Positions 25,055 to 32,553 of a DNA stretch of 64,000 nt are shown piece after piece. Positions within the stretch are counted from its first letter, which is position 1. Each line of letters starts with the position of its first letter. Origin of the DNA: Maritimibacter harenae (lineage in GTDB: Bacteria > Pseudomonadota > Alphaproteobacteria > Rhodobacterales > Rhodobacteraceae); assembly GCF_009882975.1 (NCBI RefSeq), contig NZ_WTUX01000011.1, positions 62,001 through 126,000 on the forward strand. Reading direction: 5' to 3'. Under the pieces are notes generated by a model. The model had not been told where the DNA came from. It saw nothing but the letters and a program-made list of their open reading frames with translations, and ran no database searches. The translations under genes were made by a program, and so were the position numbers.

Positions 25055-26562
25055 CCGACCAAACCCCCGCACTGCGGCTCGAGGGGATCGTCAAGACCTT
25101 CCCCGGCGTGCGTGCCCTCGATGGCGTGTCCTTCGCGGTCATGCCGGGCGAAGTCCACGCCCTGATGGGCGAGAACGGCGCCGGGAAGTCCACTCTGATG
25201 AAGGTGTTGGGTGGCATCCACCAGCCGAACGAAGGCCAGATCTTCATCGCCGAGGAGCCCACCGTCATGACCTCGCCGATCGAGGCGAAGTCCAAGGGCG
25301 TGGTGTTCATCCACCAGGAGCTGAGCCTGGCCGACGAGCTGACCGTGGCCGAGAACATCTTCCTGGGCGAACTGCCCAGGAAGAGCTTCGGCCGGGTCGA
25401 CTGGAAGACCCTCTACGACCAGACCAACGCGATCCTGAAGACGCTCAATGTGGGCTTCGACGCGCGCACCCGGGTAGGCGACCTGTCGATCGCCAACCAG
25501 CAGATGGTCGAGATCGCCCGCGCGCTCACCGTCGACCCGCGCGCGGTTATCTTCGACGAGCCGACCGCCTCGCTCACCGATGCGGAGAAGGTGGTGCTGT
25601 TCGAGGTGATCGCCGACCTCCAGTCGCGCGGCGTGGGCGTGATCTACATCTCCCACCGCATGGAGGAGATCTTCAAGATCACCGACCGGATCAGCGTCCT
25701 GCGCGACGGGCAGTATCGCGGCACGCTCAACACGGCCGAAACGAACGAGGAAGAGGTCACCCAGCTGATGATCGGGCGCACGCTCGACCTCAGCCGGAGC
25801 GAGAGCACCCACCAGATGGGCGACGTCGCCCTCGAGGTGCGCAACCTCAGCTGCGGCGACCTGTTCGAGGACGTGAGTTTCACCGTGCGCAAGGGCGAGG
25901 TCGTGGGCTTCTACGGGCTCGTGGGCGCCGGGCGCACCGAGATCGCCGAGACGCTCTTCGGCCTGCGCGACCCGTCGTCGGGGACGATCATGCTCGACGG
26001 GGAAGAGGTGCGCATCAATTCGCCCGCCGACGCGATCAAGCGGGGCATCTCGCTCGTCCCCGAGGACCGCAAGGCGCAGGGGCTCATCCTGGGCATGAAC
26101 TGCCGGGACAACATGACGTTGCCGCAGGTCGACGACATGACCGCCGGCCCCTTCGTCAGCGACGGGGCCGAGGTTGCGATCTTCGACCAGTACCGCGACA
26201 AGCTCGACATCCGCACCCCGGGCTGGCGGCAGCTGGTGGGCAACCTGTCGGGCGGCAACCAGCAGAAGATCGTGATCGGCAAGTGGCTCTCGATGCACCC
26301 CGAAGTGCTGATCGTGGACGAACCCACCCGCGGCATCGACGTGGGTTCGAAATCCGAGATCCACAACCTGATCCGTGAACTGGCCGCGCAGGGCTACGCG
26401 GTGATCGTCATCAGCTCGGAAATGCCCGAGGTGCTGCACGTCTCCGACCGGATCGTGGCGATGTTCAACGGCCGAGTGATGCGCGAATTCACCGCGGAGG
26501 AGGTGACGGAGGACAGCCTGATCCAGGCGATCTCCGGGCTCGAGACCGACAAGGTCGCATAG
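25051..26562 (+). CDS. Sugar-type ABC transporter ATP-binding protein (RbsA/MglA family)
   Basis: The 503-residue protein contains two fused ABC ATPase domains as in RbsA, MglA and XylG. The first has Walker A GENGAGKST (about 40-48) and Walker B AVIFDEPTAS. The second has the family-typical modified Walker A GLVGAGRTE, signature LSGGNQQK and Walker B LIVDEPTRGID. It powers uptake through the two upstream permeases. It overlaps the second permease by four bases and is followed one base later by the dehydrogenase gene. Confidence 0.93.
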   Translation: MTDQTPALRLEGIVKTFPGVRALDGVSFAVMPGEVHALMGENGAGKSTLMKVLGGIHQPNEGQIFIAEEPTVMTSPIEAKSKGVVFIHQELSLADELTVAENIFLGELPRKSFGRVDWKTLYDQTNAILKTLNVGFDARTRVGDLSIANQQMVEIARALTVDPRAVIFDEPTASLTDAEKVVLFEVIADLQSRGVGVIYISHRMEEIFKITDRISVLRDGQYRGTLNTAETNEEEVTQLMIGRTLDLSRSESTHQMGDVALEVRNLSCGDLFEDVSFTVRKGEVVGFYGLVGAGRTEIAETLFGLRDPSSGTIMLDGEEVRINSPADAIKRGISLVPEDRKAQGLILGMNCRDNMTLPQVDDMTAGPFVSDGAEVAIFDQYRDKLDIRTPGWRQLVGNLSGGNQQKIVIGKWLSMHPEVLIVDEPTRGIDVGSKSEIHNLIRELAAQGYAVIVISSEMPEVLHVSDRIVAMFNGRVMREFTAEEVTEDSLIQAISGLETDKVA

Positions 26563-26563
26563 C

Positions 26564-27433
26564 ATGCGCGTGGGGTTCGCCGGACTTGGCCGCATGGGCG
26601 CCCATATGGCCGGCAACCTCGTGGCGGCAGGGCATGACGTCACGGTGTGGAACCGCTCGCCCGACAAGGCGGCGGACCTCGCCGGGCGCACCGGCTGCGC
26701 GGTCGTGGCGACACCGCTGGAGCTTGCCGAGGCTTGCGAAGTCGTGGTCACGATGTTGGCCGACGACCCGTCCTCGGAGATCGTGCATTTCGACCCCGAC
26801 GGGCTTTTCGCGGGGCGGGGCGCGCAGACCTTCGTGGAGATGGGCACGATGTCGCCCGACCACATCGCCGCGCTCGCCCGCCGCGCGCCGACGGGGTGCA
26901 CGGTGATCGACGCCCCGGTCTCCGGGGCCACGCAGGCCGCAGCCGACGCGCAGCTTCTGATCATGGCCGGTTGCACCGAAGAGGCGCTCGCGCCCATCCG
27001 GCCGGTTCTGGACGCGATGGGGCGTGCCACGATCTGCCTTGGCACCACCGGGGCGGGGGCGGTGATGAAGCTTGCCGTGAATTCGCTCATCCACGGGCTG
27101 AACCAGACGCTCGCCGAGGCGATGACGCTGGCCGAGGCCGCCGGGATCGCCCCCGAGGCCGCCTTCGACGTGATCGAGAACAGCGCGGCTGCCGCCCCGA
27201 TGCTGAAATACCGCCGCCCGCTCTACCTCGACGAGGATGCGCATGACGTGACCTTCACGGTCTCGCTCGCGCGCAAGGACATGGCGGTGACCGCCGAGCT
27301 GGCCCGGTCGCTGGGCACCCTCATGCCGCAGGGGCAGGTGACGCTCGACACCCTGATCGACGCCGAGGCACGCGGCTACGGCGCGCGCGACATGGCCTCG
27401 ATCCTGAATTACATGCGAAAGGAACGCCCATGA
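26564..27433 (+). CDS. Beta-hydroxyacid dehydrogenase (3-hydroxyisobutyrate / tartronate semialdehyde reductase family)
   Basis: The 289-residue enzyme has the Rossmann motif GFAGLGRMGAHMAGNL, the substrate motif DAPVSGATQAA, the catalytic lysine in GAGAVMKLAVN and a C-terminal all-helical domain with ARKDM. The family reduces or oxidises beta-hydroxyacids and tartronate semialdehyde with NAD(P). It is in the importer operon, overlapping the ThuA-like gene by four bases. It probably handles a carboxylated intermediate of the same pathway; the exact substrate is not visible. Confidence 0.85.
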   Translation: MRVGFAGLGRMGAHMAGNLVAAGHDVTVWNRSPDKAADLAGRTGCAVVATPLELAEACEVVVTMLADDPSSEIVHFDPDGLFAGRGAQTFVEMGTMSPDHIAALARRAPTGCTVIDAPVSGATQAAADAQLLIMAGCTEEALAPIRPVLDAMGRATICLGTTGAGAVMKLAVNSLIHGLNQTLAEAMTLAEAAGIAPEAAFDVIENSAAAAPMLKYRRPLYLDEDAHDVTFTVSLARKDMAVTAELARSLGTLMPQGQVTLDTLIDAEARGYGARDMASILNYMRKERP

Positions 27434-28137
27434 AGGCCGCGCTCTTCGTCGGAGGCTGGGAAGGCCACACGCCCACGCATTTCTCGGACTGGTACGAGGC
27501 GCTCCTGCGCGACAACGGGTTCGAGGTCGACGTCTACGACACGCTGGCCCCGCTCGAGGATCCCGCGTCACTGGCCGATCTCGACCTGATCACGCCGATC
27601 TGGTCCTCGGCCCGCTCGGGCCACCAGGAAGAATTCGGCAACATGACCAAGCCGCAGGAAGACGGGCTTCTCAAGCTGATCGGGGACGGCTGCGGGATCG
27701 CGGGCTGGCACGGTCACATGGGGGACGCCTTCCGCGACCGCCCGACCTATCACTTCCTCATCGGCGGGCAGTTCGTGGCCCACCCCCCGGGCTGGCCTGA
27801 CAACCTCCAGCCGCGGGAGGACTACATCGATTACGACGTGACCATCTCCCAGCCGGACCACCCGCTGGTCGAAGGCATCCGCAGCTTCCGCATCCGCTCC
27901 GAGCAGTATTACATGCTCACCGATCCGTCGAACAACGTGCTGGCCACGACGACCTTCTCGGGCGACCACCTGTGGTGGATCGAGGGCACGGTGATCCCGG
28001 TCACGTGGACGCGCCGCTGGGACAAGGGCCGCGTGTTCTATTGCTCCATCGGGCACGAGCTGGACGACCTGAAGGTCCCGCAGGTGACCGAGATGATCCG
28101 GCGCGGCGCGATCTGGGCGGCACGCGGCGCGCTCTGA
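27430..28137 (+). CDS. ThuA-like domain protein
   Basis: The 235-residue protein belongs to the ThuA-like, class I glutamine amidotransferase-like fold (trehalose utilisation protein family). Recognisable segments are ALFVGGWEGHTP at the start, GIAGWHGHMGDAFRD, HPLVEGIRSF, SEQYYMLTDPS and the C-terminal GRVFYCSIGHELDD. ThuA-type proteins accompany sugar and polyol catabolic operons in rhizobia and roseobacters, often with oxidoreductases, but their reaction is poorly defined. As the last gene of the rightward arm it probably serves the same substrate. Its stop is eight bases from the convergent GH43 gene. Confidence 0.82.
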   Translation: MKAALFVGGWEGHTPTHFSDWYEALLRDNGFEVDVYDTLAPLEDPASLADLDLITPIWSSARSGHQEEFGNMTKPQEDGLLKLIGDGCGIAGWHGHMGDAFRDRPTYHFLIGGQFVAHPPGWPDNLQPREDYIDYDVTISQPDHPLVEGIRSFRIRSEQYYMLTDPSNNVLATTTFSGDHLWWIEGTVIPVTWTRRWDKGRVFYCSIGHELDDLKVPQVTEMIRRGAIWAARGAL

Positions 28138-28145
28138 CCGGGCGC

Positions 28146-29903
28146 TCAGCCGCCCCCCATGTCGATATGCACGCGGTCGGCCCCCGGCGGGCGGGCCCGC
28201 GTTTCACACAGTGCGCGGCTCCAGTCCTTGAAGGCCCGCCCCGTGGCCGAGCAGACCCTGAACGCGGCCACCCGGTCGGGCGTCACGCCGGCCCCCGGCG
28301 CCGCGGGGCAGGTTCCGTCGAAAGCGTGGGCGTGGCGCCTGTCCAACAGCCCGGCATCCACGCAGGGCCCGATCACGCGCCCGTCCTTCAGCACCACGTC
28401 GAGCGAGAACGCTTCGCCCCGCCGCCCGGTGCCGGTCCAGGTGACGGCCAAGGCCGGTGGCCGGCCGGGTGGATCCAGGCGCAGCACCTCGCCGCCGTCG
28501 TAGGCGACCGTTTGCTGGCGTTCCCCGGCACCATCCCCCCATGTCCCGTCGCGCGACTGAACAAGCCGCACTTGCGCGATCTCGGACTTGTGGACGGCGC
28601 GCGGGGCGGGGGCCGAGGGGCAGACACCGGTGAAACGGTAGGAGGGTGTGCGCCCGAGGATGTCCGCCCCCACGCAGGGCGCGATCCACGTGCCGTCCCC
28701 GAGCTGTACATCGAGCGCGTAGCTCCGCCCCGGCGCGCGTGACCAGACGAGGTAGAGATCGGTCAGGCTCTCGATCGTGCCATCGTCGCGGAAGCGCAGC
28801 GCCTGCCGGTAGACCTTGCGCCGGTAGCCGTCGCAGCCCGCCCCGCGCCATTGCCCGACATGGTAGAAGATGTAGTGGCGGCCCCGGTGCTCGATCACCG
28901 ACCCGTGGCCCATGTTCTCGACCAGCGGGAGGTTGCGGTAATTGCGGCCAAGACCGCTGCCCACGCAGCCGGGCCCCGTTTCGGTGAAGGCCGGGGTCGA
29001 CAGGCTGTGCGCCCCGCGCGCCTTGTCGAACCGCGCGGCGCTGTCGGCCATCAGGTAACTCAGGCCATAGGAGCGATGCACGTGCCCCCGGCTGTAGACG
29101 AGGTAGTGGATGCCGTTCCGCGTGAAATGGTCGGGCGCTTCGGTGATGCGCTCCTCGTAGGCGACATCGCGGCGCGGGTTGGCGTAGTTGGGGTAGGGCC
29201 GCAGGATGTCGCGCACCCGGTCCGGTGCGTCGAGGCGGAAGGCGCTGACGTTGTTGCCGCGGTCGAACCAGGTGTAGAAGAACCACCCGGGATCGGTCGC
29301 GCGCGACAGGTCCGCGTCGATGCGGATCGCGTGGTTGCATCCCTCGGCCGGGCAGCCGCGCGTCACGTCGCTGCGCGGCAGGCCGGTGCCGGGATTGATC
29401 GGGACGGGCGGGCCGAAGGCGATCTCGCCCACCGGCGATGTCGCGATGAAGGTCGTGACCTGCGCGGTGGCGAAGAGGCCGCCGAGCTTGGGGCAATCGG
29501 TGCCGGGCGCGTGGCGTAGGGCCGAGAAGGCCAGCACGTAACGCCCGCCGTCCAGCGACAGGTCCGGCGCCCAGATCCGGCAGTAATCATGCCGCGGGTC
29601 GACGGCGGACGGGTCATAGATGCCGGCCGGCGTGAACTGAGTGAGGTCGCGGCTTTCCCAGAACTTCAGCCGCCGCGCCCCGGCACGGTCGAGCGTGCCG
29701 GTCAGAAGCACCCGCGACCCGTCCGACAGCACGTCCGGGTCGCCGAGCCCGGGCATGATGAGCGTGCGGCCCGGATCCGGCTCCGCCCGCACGCCTCCCG
29801 GCATTGCGAGCGCCAGGCAAAGGGTCATGCCAAGCCTAGCCGCCGCGCGGCGGGCCCGACTGCCGATGGATGCAGAACCTGCACCGCGGGCCTGACCGAT
29901 CAT
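28146..29903 (-). CDS. Secreted glycoside hydrolase family 43-like protein with duplicated C-terminal module
   Basis: The start at 29903 follows an AGGAGAGG site and gives 585 residues with a signal peptide ending near A40 (ALAMPGGVRA). The five-bladed propeller of GH43 follows: GLGDPDVL supplies the catalytic Asp (D55), and the segment TEAPDHFTRNGIHYLVYS supplies the conserved Glu acid with its usual context. GH43 enzymes cleave arabinan, xylan and related glycans outside the cytoplasm. After about residue 390 come two copies of a Cys-containing module (about 392-452 and 497-556), each with LDV-x-L-x-DG, PCV and CP-x-AP, that I do not recognise. The gene is divergent from the biosynthetic cassette. 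Confidence 0.75.
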   Translation of the reverse strand: MIGQARGAGSASIGSRARRAAARLGMTLCLALAMPGGVRAEPDPGRTLIMPGLGDPDVLSDGSRVLLTGTLDRAGARRLKFWESRDLTQFTPAGIYDPSAVDPRHDYCRIWAPDLSLDGGRYVLAFSALRHAPGTDCPKLGGLFATAQVTTFIATSPVGEIAFGPPVPINPGTGLPRSDVTRGCPAEGCNHAIRIDADLSRATDPGWFFYTWFDRGNNVSAFRLDAPDRVRDILRPYPNYANPRRDVAYEERITEAPDHFTRNGIHYLVYSRGHVHRSYGLSYLMADSAARFDKARGAHSLSTPAFTETGPGCVGSGLGRNYRNLPLVENMGHGSVIEHRGRHYIFYHVGQWRGAGCDGYRRKVYRQALRFRDDGTIESLTDLYLVWSRAPGRSYALDVQLGDGTWIAPCVGADILGRTPSYRFTGVCPSAPAPRAVHKSEIAQVRLVQSRDGTWGDGAGERQQTVAYDGGEVLRLDPPGRPPALAVTWTGTGRRGEAFSLDVVLKDGRVIGPCVDAGLLDRRHAHAFDGTCPAAPGAGVTPDRVAAFRVCSATGRAFKDWSRALCETRARPPGADRVHIDMGGG

Positions 29904-30066
29904 TTCGGGCCTCTCCTCTTGCCTGCATCTCCTCACCTCCATCTTTAGGACCCGGACAGGCCCCGCGACCAGCCTGTTGAGTGCCCAAGGCGCTTGACTT
30001 TCGCGTGACCGCCTTCAACCGTTGCTGTCGCAACAGATCCGATGCCGAAAGAAAGACCGCCCGCCC

Positions 30067-31068
30067 ATGAACGCCCCGCAGCCCGTCGTCGACCTCTCGG
30101 CCAACCTCGCCCGCGTCGGGCGTCTCACGCGCCGGTGGTCCGGGGAGGCACTCGATCCCGAGGGCTGCCTGCGCTTCGTGAAAGGCGACCCGGAGGCGCT
30201 GCCGATCTATTTCTGTTCGGTCGGAGAGCCGATCTTCAACGGGCTGATCGAGGCGCTGGGCGGGCGCTGCGACCTTGTCGGCATGCGGTCGCTGCGGTGG
30301 ATTCTGCCCGACTCCGAGATCAACGGCCCCGTGGCGGAATTCATGGCCGACCACTACGCGCGTCACCTCCATCGGGCCTTCGGCGATCGCCCCTGCATCG
30401 TCGGCGGCAATTGCGCGGCGAGCGGGCTTGCCTACCGGGTGGCGGCGAAACTGGTGGAGCTGGGCGTCCCGGTCGAACGGCTCGTGGCGTTGGAGGCGGA
30501 ATACAGGTTTCCGTTTCCCGGCCACGTGCGCCACATCTACGGAATCGGGGGCGAGAACTACAATCCGTTCGAATGGGCGGACGGGGGCGCGCTCGAAAAT
30601 ATCCTCGCCCGCTGGTCCCATGCCTACGGCAGCGTCGACTGGATCGAGATCGAGGGCGAGCACGGCGAATTCAGCAGGCCGGAGAATGCCCCCGCGCTGG
30701 CCGAAGCGATCCTGCGCCCGGTCGAACCGGGGTCAGCGGCGCTCTCCACGCCGAAGCCGTCGGCGCCCCTCGACCTGCGCTGGAGCATGACCGTCATCCG
30801 GCCCGATCACGTCATCCTTGATGCCTATGGCCCCGCCGACCGGACGGGGCTGGCCATGTTGCCGGTCTGGCGCACCTCCGACGGCCGCCTTGCGCGTGTG
30901 AACGATGACGGCTGGCTTCGCATCGCGCCCCAGACCGGCGCCTGGACCTGCCGTGTCACACGGCCGGACAGGCCCGGGCCGTGGACATTGCACCCGGTCC
31001 TGTGCCGCGCGGGAGAGGGCCCGGTCCAGTGGCCGGTGGCCGAGATACCGGGGTTCGAAGTCGATTGA
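30067..31068 (+). CDS. Thioesterase-like alpha/beta hydrolase with Cys at the nucleophile position
   Basis: The start is the ATG at 30067 (333 residues). Residues about 45-210 resemble the thioesterase domain of peptide and polyketide synthetases: IYFCSVGE at the first strand, then the nucleophile elbow IVGGNCAASG, where C116 replaces the usual Ser, and a C-terminal His in EGEHGEF (H199). Residues about 235-333 form an extra beta-rich domain that I do not recognise. Release of a product from the carrier protein encoded at 33946 is the likely role. It opens the cassette of two peptide genes, HExxH enzyme, adenylation enzyme and carrier protein. Membership of one operon is inferred from orientation and spacing (77 bases to the first peptide gene). 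Confidence 0.7.
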   Translation: MNAPQPVVDLSANLARVGRLTRRWSGEALDPEGCLRFVKGDPEALPIYFCSVGEPIFNGLIEALGGRCDLVGMRSLRWILPDSEINGPVAEFMADHYARHLHRAFGDRPCIVGGNCAASGLAYRVAAKLVELGVPVERLVALEAEYRFPFPGHVRHIYGIGGENYNPFEWADGGALENILARWSHAYGSVDWIEIEGEHGEFSRPENAPALAEAILRPVEPGSAALSTPKPSAPLDLRWSMTVIRPDHVILDAYGPADRTGLAMLPVWRTSDGRLARVNDDGWLRIAPQTGAWTCRVTRPDRPGPWTLHPVLCRAGEGPVQWPVAEIPGFEVD

Positions 31069-31104
31069 CCGAAGTGGTTAATCGCTGCTAGCGTCCTGTT
31101 CATA

Positions 31105-31122
31105 GGTATGTTTTTCCATACC
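31105..31122. promoter_or_regulatory. Inverted repeat in the leader of the first peptide gene
   Basis: GGTATG and CATACC form a perfect 6-base inverted repeat around TTTTTC, 23 bases upstream of the peptide start codon. It lies in the only AT-rich stretch between the hydrolase and the peptide gene. It may be an operator or a short mRNA hairpin; no known binding motif was recognised. Confidence 0.4.
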
Positions 31123-31145
31123 GAAACCAATGAGGGAAAATTTTC

Positions 31146-31304
31146 ATGAAGATCGATACGACCAAGCTTCTGGCTCTGAAAGTCGCCAGCGCGGGTGCCC
31201 CGAAAGTCGGCAATGAACCACCGACCATCAACGGTGAGCCGACCAACATCAACGGCGAGCCTGTCGGCATGCCCAAGGTCGGAGAGCCGGCCGACGGCAA
31301 GTAA
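31146..31304 (+). CDS. Putative RiPP precursor peptide 1 (52 aa) with EP repeats
   Basis: An ATG at 31146, nine bases after GAGGG, opens a 52-residue frame ending in TAA. Residues 1-25 align without gaps to the 28-residue peptide encoded at 31468: both share M1, I3, D4, L8, L9, L11, K12, G17, A18, K20, V21, E24 and P25. Residues 22-52 are repetitive: Glu-Pro occurs at 24-25, 31-32, 38-39 and 47-48, INGEP twice in a heptad register, and PKVG twice (19-22 and 43-46). It has no signal peptide or membrane segment. A conserved leader plus variable repetitive tail beside an HExxH peptide hydroxylase suggests a ribosomal precursor. Inferred, not proven. Confidence 0.72.
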   Translation: MKIDTTKLLALKVASAGAPKVGNEPPTINGEPTNINGEPVGMPKVGEPADGK

Positions 31305-31399
31305 CCGACTGACGAGCTGGGGGGCTTCGGTGTCGGATTGCGTGGCGGTATTCATTCGCGACACCCGCGCCAATCATTTCCCGGATCGACAACAAGACG

Positions 31400-31422
31400 C
31401 CCGGGCCCGCGTTTGGCCCGGG
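31400..31422 (+). other. Perfect GC hairpin between the two peptide genes
   Basis: CCCGGGCC (31400-31407) pairs with GGCCCGGG (31415-31422) around loop CGCGTTT. It lies 95 bases after the stop of peptide 1 and 45 bases before the start of peptide 2. No T-run follows, so it may slow or partly stop polymerase, or protect the 3' end of the first peptide message, giving excess precursor over enzymes. Confidence 0.55.
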
Positions 31423-31467
31423 TGGACCGTCTGAACAAGAATACAAAACACTGAACGGGACAAACGA

Positions 31468-31554
31468 ATGCAGATCGATCTTTCCAGGCTTCTGAGCCTC
31501 AAGACACCGGCATCCGGGGCCGCCAAGGTCAGCGTCGAACCGATCGGCGCTTAA
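31468..31554 (+). CDS. Putative RiPP precursor peptide 2 (28 aa)
   Basis: An ATG at 31468, preceded by ACGGGA, opens a 28-residue frame beginning MQIDLSRLLSLK and ending KVSVEPIGA. Thirteen of its 28 positions are identical to the 52-residue peptide upstream, with no gaps, including the K20-V21 and E24-P25 pairs. The tail after the shared part is only three residues. It ends 21 bases before the HExxH protein gene. Such a short gene would be dismissed alone; the paralogy with its neighbour and the location make it credible. It could be a second precursor with a minimal core or a remnant of duplication. Confidence 0.66.
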   Translation: MQIDLSRLLSLKTPASGAAKVSVEPIGA

Positions 31555-31575
31555 ACGAGAATTCGGAATTAAGAC

Positions 31576-32553
31576 ATGTTGATGCCCGATCCGCGGCAAG
31601 CGGCATCGATGGTCGATGACGTCGATGCCAGGCTTGTGGCCGCGCTCTCCTATCTCGTGTCCGACGTGCTCGGACACCCCGAGGAAACCCGCACCCTGTC
31701 GACCGCGCCCGCGGCCCATGCGCTACAGGCGCTTATGCGCGAGGCGGCGGTCGAAAACGACATCGACGCGATCCGCGCGCTTCATGCCGAACATGGCCGG
31801 GTGCTTGCCCGTCCGGCGCCGTCCGAACGTTGCGCGCTCGTCACCTGGGGCGACGGCACCTTCGACGCCTCCGAGGCGTACCTGCTGCAATCGGCCTTCC
31901 GGGACGACATCGGCCTGACCGGGGCGCTGGCCGCGCCGGACCCCGACACGCAAGCCCGCCTGCGCGCCGCCTTCGGCCGGATCCGTCCCGCGCTCGCCAC
32001 CCAACTGCCGGCGTGGTGGGGAGAGATCGAGGCGCTCGTGTCCACCATCATCCTCGCCAGTTCGGGGACCGACTCCGCCCGGTTCGGGGGCGCGACCGCC
32101 TTCGCTGCCTGGGGCGCCGTGTTGATCAATCCCGAGGGGCAGGCCGAGCCGCTGCCCCTGGCGCTCGCGCTCGTGCATGAATGTTCGCACCAGAAGCTGT
32201 TCTATGCGCATCTCGACGACGAGGTCGTCCTGAACGACCCCGAGGAGCGTTTCTCGAGCCCGCTTCGGCGCGATGCCCGCCCGATGGACGGGATCTACCA
32301 CGCGACCTTCGTGCTCGCCCGGATGGTGCAGTTCCTGCACGACCTGTCCCGGTCGCCCGATGCGCACGCCGCTTTCGGTCCCGGGGTCGAGGACGAGATC
32401 GACCGACACCTTCGCAGTTCGATCGCCGCCTTCGAAGGCGGGCAGGGTGAAATCGCCGCACATGCCCGGCTCACCCCGAAAGGGCAGGAGATCATCGACG
32501 AGGCCGCCGCGGCCGTCGCCGCCTGCAAGGCCGGCTTGGAGCAACAGGCATGA
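31576..32553 (+). CDS. HExxH-motif protein, putative peptide beta-hydroxylase of the alpha-ketoglutarate HExxH type
   Basis: The 325-residue protein has the motif H201-E202-C-S-H205 within ALALVHECSHQKLFYAH, followed by a conserved-looking DDE and by SSPLRRDARPMDGIYHATFVLARM. This layout matches the HEXXH motif domain family found beside RiPP precursors, members of which are described as non-heme iron, alpha-ketoglutarate-dependent peptide beta-hydroxylases rather than proteases. There is no signal peptide. It follows the two peptide genes and overlaps the adenylation gene by four bases, so modification of those peptides is the natural inference. A metalloprotease role cannot be excluded from sequence alone. 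Confidence 0.75.
   Translation: MLMPDPRQAASMVDDVDARLVAALSYLVSDVLGHPEETRTLSTAPAAHALQALMREAAVENDIDAIRALHAEHGRVLARPAPSERCALVTWGDGTFDASEAYLLQSAFRDDIGLTGALAAPDPDTQARLRAAFGRIRPALATQLPAWWGEIEALVSTIILASSGTDSARFGGATAFAAWGAVLINPEGQAEPLPLALALVHECSHQKLFYAHLDDEVVLNDPEERFSSPLRRDARPMDGIYHATFVLARMVQFLHDLSRSPDAHAAFGPGVEDEIDRHLRSSIAAFEGGQGEIAAHARLTPKGQEIIDEAAAAVAACKAGLEQQA

Noticed and set aside
29994-30034. TTGACT at 29994 and a small GTTGC/GCAAC inverted repeat as promoter and operator of the peptide cassette
   Set aside because: No acceptable -10 element stands at proper spacing and the repeat is only five bases, so I did not list it as a feature.
31195-31434. A 79-codon plus-strand frame overlapping the first peptide gene
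   Set aside because: It is in another frame, has no ribosome site, and runs across the GC hairpin at 31400. The 52-residue frame has a ribosome site and a paralogue next door.
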